Positions 55,826 through 64,000 of a stretch of 64,000 nt of DNA are shown one piece after another; the stretch's first letter is position 1, and each line of letters begins with the position of its first letter. Location: assembly GCF_024323335.1 (NCBI RefSeq), contig NC_066584.1, forward strand, positions 269,134,344 to 269,198,343, given 5' to 3'. Source of the DNA: Lathyrus oleraceus. Its lineage: Eukaryota; Streptophyta; Magnoliopsida; Fabales; Fabaceae. The position numbers were made by a program, and so were the translations under genes. The notes below the pieces were generated by a model. The model was not told the DNA's origin. It saw only the letters and a program-made list of their open reading frames with translations, and did not search any database.

Positions 55826-57298
55826 TGAAATTCTAGTTATCAGACTTTAGATGTCACACGGGTTGTTATGACATCCAATTCTGCACAGACAAGAATTATG
55901 CAGAACTTAAAAGTAAGTGCAGTAAATAACACAAGTAATTATTTACCCAGTTCAGTCCAACATGACCTACATCTGGGGGCTACCAAGCCAGGGAGGAAAT
56001 CCACTATCAGTAGTATTAATTCAAAGCTAAACTCACCCGTTTACAACTTGTCACTTAATCCCTACCCAATGCAATTTCAATCTTACACTAAGATCAGAGT
56101 TCCTATTCACTCCCCCTCAATCACCTCAGTGATTACTACCTTTAATCAATATTAAAGACAACTTTGAAGTCACACTTCAAACAACTCTTGATTGTGCTTT
56201 ACAACTTTAATCAAGATACACAGCACTCACACTTAAAAGCTTTGAGCGACACAACACTTACAACTCAATGAACACCCTATGCCAAAGCAATCATCTACGT
56301 GATAATGGCTTGGCTTACAAGATATGTCTAATACAAGACTCACAAAAATACAGCAGTGAAGTATGATGGACACACTAAATCTTCACGCCTCAAAATCCCC
56401 AGTTATGAATGAAGGAACGACTTCCTTTTATATTGCAGTACTTGGGCCTTTGCACTTGTATTCTCCTGAATTTAAGGTCACGCGAGTTCCCATAAATTCC
56501 ACATCTAGGTTACTAACAAATAGGCTATTTGTTAGGTTCATTAAATGTAGCTTGGTTGTTGATTTCCTGGATTTTCTCTCAGCTGTTGAATCCCTGAAGA
56601 ATAGCCTGAGAAAAAGCTGAAACAGAAAACTGAACAACCTACAATATAGCATATGCTGTCAGGAATGAATGTCACGACATTCAGATTGACATCAAGGATC
56701 ATATGCTAAGTCTATTTTTCCAGAAAACAGACTGTACAATTTTGCTGACCTGTACATGACCAAGATGACCATTCTACAGTAACAGCTTACATTAATAAAT
56801 GTCAAAGTATCCAATTTGACATTTACACATTTGGCCTTAAGTTAGTTCTGTTATCCTCTTGAAGAACAGACTAAGAAACATACTGAAGTGTACCAGAACA
56901 CCACCCTGTCTATTGTTCAGTATATGCTGTCAATGATGAATGTCATAACATCCAGTTTGACATTCAGTCAGTAGGCCTTATGCCAGGTCTGGTATTTCCT
57001 TGATAACCAGACTAGAAATAAATACTAAGTTCTAACAGAACACAAGCTGTTCTATTCCTTAGTATCTGCTGACAGGGATGAATGTCACAACATCCAGTTT
57101 GACATTCAATAAATCCTGTATTAGCTAATCCTGCAGTAACTACTCAAGTGTGTCATGACATCAGTCAAGACATCAGAGTACAGTTAGATATTCTAACCTA
57201 CAATGCAGTCACACATACACACCATGTCATGACATCAGTCAAGACATTAGAATCCAGCTAGTGTTTTACCATATAATGCAGCCAATTAAACACCTACA
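55826..57298 (-). repeat. 5' LTR of SIRE-like copia element
   Basis: 1473 bp, same length as the 3' LTR, with about 14 substitutions and no length change seen. The TATA box CAATATAAAAGG (minus) is at 56424-56435. Confidence 0.93.
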
Positions 57299-57303
57299 AA
57301 GAT
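57299..57303. repeat. Target duplication AAGAT, right
   Basis: Right-hand copy of the duplication flanking the copia element. Confidence 0.9.
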
Positions 57304-57920
57304 GCTAGTGGTAACATGTAGGTGTATTTGAGTATTTAGGAATGATACATAAAAGCAATCAAACTGGTCGTGTGTTATATGGCAACGTTGGTGGCAGATT
57401 TTCGGCTGGCTCGTGGCGGCAAGTCGCCACATATTGTTGTGGTAGTCATTGCTCTAGTTTTTTTTATAGTTGTTGCATGTTGTTATTTTTTTAATTTGGA
57501 AATGACAATGTTTTGTGAAGTGTTACAATAGTTGAAAAAATGTGAAAAATTTCAATATTTAGTGTAAAGTGTTGTTGAAGAGTGTGTTTCATCAAGGATC
57601 ACACCTTGTAAAACAAGTCTAGTTAGCCTATAAATTTTTCATTTTAAATTAAAAAAAAAATACATAACATTAATCTGTCTCTTCCGTATAAATTTCAAAT
57701 TTCCATCTTGTCTACATTGGAATTTTCATATTTCTTATATAAATTATAATATAGATTGACTTACCTTGGGTATTCCTACACGATTATAAAAACATGTCTG
57801 ATTCAAGTCTTAATCTATTCAATTTACGATATTTATCTAACATTATTTTTCTAATGGGAAAAAACACGTCGAAAACGACATTTATTGATAATTTTAAACA
57901 CTACTAAATTTTTTGTCTTT
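57304..57920 (+). repeat. Diverged repeat unit I, right part
   Basis: Continues the unit cut at 34924. It matches 61016-61560 (GCTAGTG, GGCTGGCTCGTGGCGG, AGTCGCCACATA, CATTGCTCTAGTTTTTTTT, CATAACATTAATCT). No coding sequence seen. Confidence 0.7.
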
Positions 57921-58650
57921 AGTGATTGAAATATCTCGGTCACTTTAGTCACCAAATTATAAAGAAGATTTAAATTCAGAAATACATCTCGGATACATTG
58001 TAGCGAACCTACGTACAGATACGAAACTGAATTGCAAAAAATGTGATTTGTGAACTAAACTCAAATTTAAAGAATGGTAAATGAATTCGACCGCCATTAC
58101 GGTAACGAATTCCTTAACCAACAACTTACTGATTAATGTAGCAATCAATAAGACCATTTATGTTCATTCAAACTGAAGCACCGGATCAGAGGATGCAGAA
58201 GAAACTTCACCGCCGAAATAGCATCAAATTAATAACCAAGTTATAGATCTGGTTTCAAACAGAAAGATCAATAGCAGCTGACCAAAAAACGCAGGTAAGA
58301 TATAGAAATTATGTCAACCTAAAGAGCCATAAAAACCAAATCCAACATTGTCATAGAAGGAACGCCGAAATGGAACAATCCAGCAACCAAACATGCAATA
58401 CAAAAATATAAAACAATGCAAGTGGAATCAACCTAATCGAGCCTATCATATTATCATCGATCACGAGCATAGTGAACATCTGCAAGCACCAACTAAGGTT
58501 TGAAAAATGGCGAAAAAACTGACCATCAACACAGGCTAATTCACATCCCAACAACCCCTTGCGATAGATCACAACAAGCATTCAAGACTCTTTCGAGCCA
58601 AACATCTCGCGTTAACCCGAGAGGATAACAGAGATTTCAGAGTCATTTTG
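57921..58650. other. Unassigned 730-bp segment between repeat units
   Basis: Moderate-complexity sequence not matched elsewhere in the window, with no frame I recognise. Short open frames at 57957-58157 and 58351-58581 lack family features. It sits at the broken end of the copia gag fragment of unit II and could be a piece of another element or host intergenic DNA. Confidence 0.4.
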
Positions 58651-58654
58651 AAAT

Positions 58655-59362
58655 CAATCAAGAAGATTGATACAAATACAATGATGGTTCTTCATGCCAT
58701 CATGTTTTCTCTTTCCTTTTTCAATCACAATATTGACTTTAGAGTTTCCAGCACACTCAAACTTTTCTATATCCTTCGTATCCTCCTTTATTCGAAGGTG
58801 TTTCTGAAGTTTCTCCAGCGAGAAATTCTCAAAACTATGTAGCAATTTTTTTTCTGTATCCTTTCGACGAAGGTGGAAACTTTGAAGTGATTACACCAAC
58901 TTTGAAAGCTTTTATTTTCACGAGAACTTGCAACTCTTTACTTGTGCAAGAATCGGCTTGGAGTCCAATATTTTAAAATCAAAGTATTTAGATATTAAGA
59001 ACTTTTTTGTACCTTCCTCTTCAGTCTTAAATTTGAATTCGAGTGCTTTCTAGATCTCTATTGCAGATTGTGTATTAGTGTATAGATCATAGAGACGATA
59101 AGATAATGCGTTCAAAATATATCCACGACATAGCAGGTTATCTTCCTTTCGTTTCATTCGGTCCTTCTTGACTTCATCGATGTCATCTTCTGTTGATTCT
59201 GGAATTGGTGTCAAATTCGGATCTAAGACATAATGAATCTTCAAGGCAGTCAATAGAAACTTCATTTTGTCTTGCCAACAGGTGAAGTTTGTTCCATCGA
59301 AATGATCCAACTTGGTCCTGGTTAATCACTTTGATGCTTGAAATTGAAGCGTCGGTGGCCAT
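58655..59362 (-). pseudogene. Copia gag fragment (unit II)
   Basis: From ATG at 59362 (MATDASISSIKVINQDQ) the text matches the same copia Gag as 33310-33733 but runs further. After a frame change comes CWQDKMKFLLTALKIHYVLD; then a stop after SAIEI; then KFLISKYFDFK, ELQVLV in another frame, and the conserved ENFSLEKLQKHLR and KGKRKHDG parts near 58690-58845. Several frameshifts and stops are present; no pol follows. Confidence 0.75.
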
Positions 59363-61560
59363 GATTTGAGATACTAGAATACTGTTAGATAAAACTTCTA
59401 GATTGAATGGATCCAGGATGGAATCGTGAACATATTAATTTCCTTATAGTATTTCAAGCACTCTAAAATGTCTTAGAGTTTATATGCAAGAATACCTAGG
59501 ATAATTCATCCTATAGTCGAGTTTGCACAAGACGGATAAAAACTCAAATCTAGGGAAGAGAATCTAGAATTTTTCTGAAGAGGATATGTGATTTCTGAAT
59601 TCTGAAGGATTTATTTATATGTCATGTTTGTGTTTTTTCAAAAGGTTGTGACCCTTGATGAAACCACATCCTTTCAACAACATTTTTACCAAAAGATGTG
59701 TTGTTTCACCTACATCAATGTTTTTTAAGAGTTACATATCTTCATTTAGCAACACTTGACGAAGTGTTTTCTATTTCCAAATTCAAAATTCAAACTCAAG
59801 TAACTATAAAAAACAAGAGCAACAACCATTTACCATATGTTCGTCGTCGGAGCACCATCGGAGTCGTCGTATAACGCCGCGAGTAGCCTGATTACTATGA
59901 TGTGTCGTGTCCAAGTGCTCAAGTGTTAAAGTGTCGCCTACAAGTCGTCTTTAGCGCTTCTACGTCCACGCTCTCGAACCCGATTTCGGAGCCGGAGCCC
60001 GTGTCACCGGTGGCGACATCAGTGATGAGGTGTATGGAGGAGACAAGTGACATAATACTTGGGGCCACCACACTTGTCCATGTGACACTTTATCCTTTTC
60101 TGTTCGTTTGTTGAGTTAATGATCATAAGTCTTTATAAAGGCTTTTAGCGTGAGTGTTACATTCTATGTGAGACTACTTTACATGCATTTATTGACATTT
60201 ACTCACTTTTATTTTTATTTTTATTTTTATTTTAGAACATAATCATGGACATTTCTTATTTATAAATTACAACAGAAATTAGGGTTGTTTTTAAAGAAGG
60301 TGTGTGGAGAGACAGACATGCCACATTAATATTATTTAAATTTTAAGTAAAAAAGAAATTTTTTAACAAAAAACGTGCAGGTCAAACCTGCTCGCCCCAT
60401 TTATTAAGCAAATTAGTTGGGATGGGTCAACTTAAGACAACGAGCAGGAAAACTCGGCCCGATCCATCAAAAATGCTAGGTCAAACAAACTGGCCTAGCA
60501 GACCTTTTCAATTTTCCCACCTCTAAGGAACATTTAACTCATGATGGGACAACCAAAAGGGTTTTTATGAATCATTTAACTCATGTTTCATTTCAGGAAC
60601 ATGCCATTTATTGGACTTAGTTTATAAATAGTATTAATTTAGTAATTGATTTACTTAAATTTGAATTATTCTAGTGCTGATAAAGGTTAGAGATTTGATT
60701 CTCTCACGGTTTCATAGTTTGTCATTTTTGTTTATACCATGTGTGAAATTGTTGTAATTAATAATTATTATTGACTATTAGTGTTTTCCTAAATATCAAG
60801 AAAACATGCAAGTGAGTAAATGAACCATACATGGGAAATAAACTCACATGGAAATTTTAACTCACTTTAATGTTCCTGATATAGAGTTGTATTTATTAAC
60901 TAAACCAAAAAGTTAAATAAGATAAAGTGTCACATGAACAAGTGTGGTGACTCCAAGTCTTATGCCACTTGTCACCATCATAGTCCCCTTCATCCGGAGT
61001 AGGGACGTGGGCGTAGAAATGCTAGTGCCGACTTATAGATGCACTTGAGCACTTCAGCATGACGCATCAGAGCAATCAGACTAATTGTGTGTTATATGAA
61101 GACTCTGGTGGCGGGTTTTCTGCTGGCTCGTGGCGGAAAGTCGCCACATATGGTTGTTGTCATCATTGCTCTAGTTTTTTTTAGTTGTTGCATGTTGTTA
61201 TTTTAGAATTTGGAAATGACAATGCTTTGTGAAGTGTTGCAATAGTTGGTAAAAAGTGAAAAGCTTCAACACTTAGTGTGAAGTATTGTTGAAATAGTGT
61301 GTTTCATCAAGAGTTACAACTTTGTGATACAATACTACTTAGCCTATAGATTTGTCGTTTTAGATTCAGAAAAAATACATAACATTAATCTTTCTCTTTA
61401 ATGTAAATTTTAGATTTCCATCTTCTTTACATGGGAGTTTTCACATATATGATGTAGATCGAATTATCTTGGATATTCTTACACGATTCAATTCACAATA
61501 GTTATCTCACATCATTTTTCTTATGAAAAAAATGGTTGAAAACTAGATACTTTTTAATAG
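58939..61560 (+). repeat. Diverged repeat unit II
   Basis: Colinear with unit I (33310-34924 plus 57304-57920), with many substitutions, small gaps and one 564-bp insertion (59620-60183). Having both copies makes unit II a map of the uninterrupted copia target site. Outside the gag fragment it is AT-rich non-coding DNA. Confidence 0.72.
59620..60183. other. 564-bp insertion in unit II with TG...CA ends
   Basis: Sequence absent from unit I, between TTTATTTATA and TGCATTTATTG. It starts TGTCATG and ends TTTACA, as an LTR might, but I see no target duplication. A 70-codon frame at 59902-60114 is not recognised. Confidence 0.4.
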
Positions 61561-61599
61561 TTTGCACGTTCTTTTGATAATCAAAAATAAAAGGTTCTT

Positions 61600-61943
61600 T
61601 TAAGCATGAGTCAACTCATGTTTCATTTGAGGAACATGCCGATAAATGATTTTGAATGATAAAGAGTATGAATTGAATAATTTACTTACTTCAATTTGAA
61701 TTATTTTAATGCTAATGAATGGTGGAGATTTCCTTTTCTAACGGTGTTATAGTTTGTCATTTATAATAAGTGCTTAGATAAGAGAAAAAAATGAATATTC
61801 TTATATGAGATCCGGGTTATCCAATGATAAATTAAGAGTAATTTATTCAATATAACATTTCACATGATGATGTATTATCTTATATATACACACCATCTCC
61901 TCAACTTTTGCATATACCATAGCATCAAAAACCTTTTACAATT
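61600..61943 (+). promoter_or_regulatory. BAHD gene upstream region, partial third copy of repeat
   Basis: The stretch before the BAHD start shares GGAACATGCC, AATTTGAATTATTTTAATGCT, GGAGATTTCC, and TTTATTCAATATAACATTTCACATG with 34415-34715, and a shorter part with 60595-60730. TATATATACACACC at about 61893 is a possible TATA box, some 50 bp before the ATG. Confidence 0.5.
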
Positions 61944-62526
61944 ATGACCCAATTTTTGTTATTCACAATGAAGAGGCGTGCACCTAAATTGGTGTTAGTA
62001 GGAAACTTATGGTTGATTGCACCGGAGAAGGTGTTTTGTTCACTGAAGCAGATGCTGACGTTAGTTTGAAAGATTTTGGTGATGTTCTTCTTCCTCCATT
62101 TCATTATTTGGATGAGCTTCTTTATGATGTTCCTGGTTCTTCAAACGTGTTTAACGCTCCATTGATGCTTATTCAGGTAACACGCCTCAAGTGCGGTGGT
62201 TTCATATTTGTTATTCGTATAAACCATACAATAAGTGATGCATTTGGTATAGCTCAATTCATGAACGCCTTAGCAGAAATATGTCGTGGAATGAATGAAC
62301 CTTCAATCTCACCGGTGTGGCGCAGAGAACTTCTAAGCGTAAGGAACCCACCAAGAGTGACATGTTATCATCCTGAACTCGAACAAGCACATAATAACAA
62401 AGGAATCATCAATGTCATATCCTTAGACAACATGGCCCGACGAACTTTCTTCTATGGTCCCAACGAGTTAGCCACAATCCGCTCCCTCCTTCCTGTGATA
62501 AGAGAAGACAAATCAATTGCAACGTC
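61944..62526 (+). pseudogene. BAHD acyltransferase remnant
   Basis: A host gene fragment. The first codons from ATG at 61944 ([17 protein letters not shown]) fit the N-terminus of BAHD acyltransferases of the benzyl-alcohol benzoyltransferase type. Sequence then jumps within a few bases to [13 protein letters not shown] (from 62003) in another frame, so about 75-80 residues are deleted. The rest is open and well kept: [21 protein letters not shown] and the catalytic HxxxD as HTISD (62224). It ends at KSIATS, where a copia LTR is inserted. The C-terminal half with the DFGWG motif is missing. No intron interrupts IQVTRL, the site of the common BAHD intron. The protein cannot work as a full enzyme, which would move acyl groups from CoA to alcohols. 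Confidence 0.82.
62522..62526. repeat. Possible target duplication ACGTC, left
   Basis: Five bases before the presumed LTR edge at 62527; the partner would lie beyond the right end of the window. Confidence 0.3.
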
Positions 62527-62699
62527 TGTATTTTTATTGAGTACAATTTTGGTCTTTATACATATTCAGAAACTTTTGATATTCTAGGAAACATAATTGT
62601 AAATACTATTAACTTGTCTACTGTCTCTTGACCTTCCAAATCTCTCCATTTAACTTATTAATAAAACCTATTAATTCTAACATTAAAGTTTATTCAACA
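62527..62699 (-). repeat. Probable short copia 3' LTR (about 173 bp)
   Basis: On the minus strand TGTTGAATAAAC ... AATACA. The high edge is supported by the adjacent polypurine tract and the low edge by the break in BAHD homology. Only one LTR is visible, so the ends are tentative. Confidence 0.5.
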
Positions 62700-62714
62700 A
62701 AACTCCTCTGTAAA
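62700..62714 (-). other. Polypurine tract of right-edge copia element
   Basis: The minus strand reads TTTACAGAGGAGTTT, next to the LTR start TGTTGAA and right after the pol stop codon. Confidence 0.55.
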
Positions 62715-62715
62715 C

Positions 62716-64000
62716 TTAAATGTTTCTTCTATTCATCATCCCTATCAATTTCTTGCCTCTGTCGAAGATTTCTTTTGATAATGATTTTGTGAAAATGTCT
62801 GCTGCTTGGTCCTTACTTGCTACATGCTTCAATTCAACATTTCCTTCCTTCACGTGTTCTCGAATGAAGTGGAAACGAATGTCAATGTGTTTGCTCCTTT
62901 CATGGTTTACTGGATTCTTTGCTAACTCAATTGATGACCTGTTGTCAACTTGTATTATTGTTGCATCTTTCTGTTCTATCTCCATTTTACTCATCAATCT
63001 TTTGAGCCATATTGCATGACAAACGCACCAGGATGCTGCTACATATTCTGCTTCACATGTCGAAAGTGTTACTATTGGTTGCTTTTTAGAAAGCCAAGTA
63101 AATGCAGTATTTCCCATGAAAAACACATATCCAGAAGTGCTTTTTCGATCATCTATGTCTCCGCACCAATCACTGCCAGAGTAACCAACCAACTTGTATT
63201 TCTCTGAATTCGAGTAAAACATCCCAAGTGACACTGTTCCTTGGATGTACCTCAGAGTTCGCTTCAATGCCTTCCAATGTGTGTAAACTGGCTCCTCCAT
63301 GAATCGACTTACAATGCCTACACTTAATGAGATATCTGGTCTTGTACATGTGAGATAGCGAAGACTTCCTACCAAACTTCGATATTTGCCTGCTTCGACA
63401 CGTTCTCCTCCATCAAATTTCGACAATTTTGTTCCTGGTTCCATTGGCGTCGAAGCCGGATTACAACTTTCCATCTTATATTTTTTCAAGATTTCTTTTG
63501 CATATTTTTCTTGTGAGATGAAGATTCCTGTTTCTTCTTGTCGAACTTCCAGACCAAGAAAGAATCTCATCAGGCCTAAATCTGTCATCTCGAATTCACG
63601 TGTCATTGTGCTTTTGAATTCTTCTATCATCTGATCATTACTGCCCAGAAAAATAAGATCATCAACGTAGAGAGCAACAAGTAATACATTCCTTCCATTT
63701 TTCTTCACATAGAGGGCATGTTCGTACGGGCATTGCTCGAACCCGCTCTCCTTGAAATATGTGTCGATACGTGTGTTCCATGCTCGCGGTGCTTGCTTCA
63801 GCCCATATAGCACTTTCTTCAATTTCAGTACCTTCTTCTCTTCTCCAGCTTTCATGTACCCGAGTGGTTGTTCGACATAGACTTCTTCTTCTAGTACACC
63901 ATTCAGAAAAGCTGTTTTGACATCCATTTGAAATATTGGCCATTTGAATTGAGCAGCTTGAGATATGAGTAATCGAATTGTCTCCATTCTTGCAACAGGT
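62716..64000 (-). CDS. Copia Pol, RT and RNase H, partial
   Basis: The frame is open from the right edge (preceding residues PVAR, so it starts outside) to the stop at 62716. RT motifs: QMDVKTAFLNG, YGLKQAPRAW, active site YVDD at about 63655. RNase H motifs: DWCGDIDDRKSTSGY, STCEAEY, RSKHIDIRFHFIRE. This is the C-terminal part of the copia polyprotein. No stop or frameshift is seen in 1285 bases, suggesting a young element. Confidence 0.9.
   Translation of the reverse strand, partial: PVARMETIRLLISQAAQFKWPIFQMDVKTAFLNGVLEEEVYVEQPLGYMKAGEEKKVLKLKKVLYGLKQAPRAWNTRIDTYFKESGFEQCPYEHALYVKKNGRNVLLVALYVDDLIFLGSNDQMIEEFKSTMTREFEMTDLGLMRFFLGLEVRQEETGIFISQEKYAKEILKKYKMESCNPASTPMEPGTKLSKFDGGERVEAGKYRSLVGSLRYLTCTRPDISLSVGIVSRFMEEPVYTHWKALKRTLRYIQGTVSLGMFYSNSEKYKLVGYSGSDWCGDIDDRKSTSGYVFFMGNTAFTWLSKKQPIVTLSTCEAEYVAASWCVCHAIWLKRLMSKMEIEQKDATIIQVDNRSSIELAKNPVNHERSKHIDIRFHFIREHVKEGNVELKHVASKDQAADIFTKSLSKEIFDRGKKLIGMMNRRNI

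Larger units (their letters stand above)
34925..57298 (-). mobile_element. SIRE/Maximus-like Ty1/copia element, full length
   Basis: Two 1473-bp LTRs (34925-36397 and 55826-57298), target duplication AAGAT, and a tRNA-Met primer site beside the right LTR show a minus-strand element. Its own length is about 8.4 kb. A younger Ty3/gypsy element (40019-53955) sits inside its protease region. By eye I count about 14 differences between the LTRs, roughly 1%. Gag carries two CCHC knuckles; the pol order protease, integrase, RT, RNase H is that of copia. Pol also carries a nonsense codon and a frameshift. Assignment to SIRE/Maximus rests on Gag and pol wording and LTR size. Confidence 0.92.
62527..64000 (-). 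mobile_element. Ty1/copia element, 3' part
   Basis: A minus-strand copia element that runs off the right edge. Visible are a short 3' LTR, polypurine tract, and pol from RT to RNase H with no lesion. It is inserted in the BAHD fragment. The wording (YVDDLIFLGS, KRTLRYIQGT) differs from the SIRE-like element and the fragment at 32466. Confidence 0.75.

Noticed and set aside
58351..58581. 76-codon hydrophobic frame
   Set aside because: No homology that I recognise, and no promoter or conserved copy; hydrophobic chance frames are common in AT-rich DNA.

Overview
The window is plant nuclear DNA made almost entirely of nested LTR retrotransposons, with one broken host gene. Several sequences have the look of legume Ogre/Tat, SIRE/Maximus and Tekay-type elements: large Ogre-like LTRs, an Ogre ORF1 and pol, and initiator-tRNA-Met primer sites. 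A papilionoid legume, probably of the Fabeae (pea/vetch group), is my inference from this repeat content. I see no prokaryotic features, rRNA, tRNA genes or CRISPR arrays.

Layout. (1) 1-6182: minus-strand 5' part of a Tekay-like Ty3/gypsy element with an open gag-pol frame running off the left edge, a tRNA-Met primer site and a 2.0-kb LTR. It is inserted into an LTR of its own family lying in the opposite direction (6183-6766). (2) 6767-12830: a decayed minus-strand Ogre element, with 3' untranslated region, pol with stops and a frameshift, and an LTR piece fused directly to pol. (3) 12831-32465: plus-strand Ogre-like LTRs, one interrupting another, followed by a leader and a broken ORF1. Two solo LTRs of a second Ogre-like family sit inside them in opposite directions (17253-22097 and 26791-31191), each with its 5-bp target duplication. 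(4) 32466-33286: tail of a Ty1/copia element. (5) 33310-34924, continuing at 57304: a diverged host/copia repeat unit also found at 58939-61560. (6) 34925-57298: a full-length minus-strand SIRE/Maximus-like copia element (LTRs 1473 bp, target duplication AAGAT) whose pol is split by (7) 40019-53955, a very young 13.9-kb Tat-lineage Ty3/gypsy element (LTRs 850 bp, one difference seen, target duplication CTTAC). (8) 61944-62526: a BAHD acyltransferase gene remnant, cut by (9) a copia element that runs off the right edge (62527-64000).

The most interesting object is the young Tat element. Besides gag-protease and pol on the plus strand, it carries on the opposite strand a gene with its own TATA box and, by my reading, four exons. 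The three small GT-AG introns leave one frame of about 1164 codons. The product looks like a plant mobile domain (PMD) protein with a lysine-rich middle and a coiled-coil tail. The element is also strikingly rich in the palindrome TCGA.

Insertion order follows from the nesting. The repeat units and Ogre debris are oldest, then the SIRE-like copia (about 14 LTR differences seen in 1473 bp), then the Tat element (one in 850 bp). All domain and family names come from reading motifs; no database search was run.
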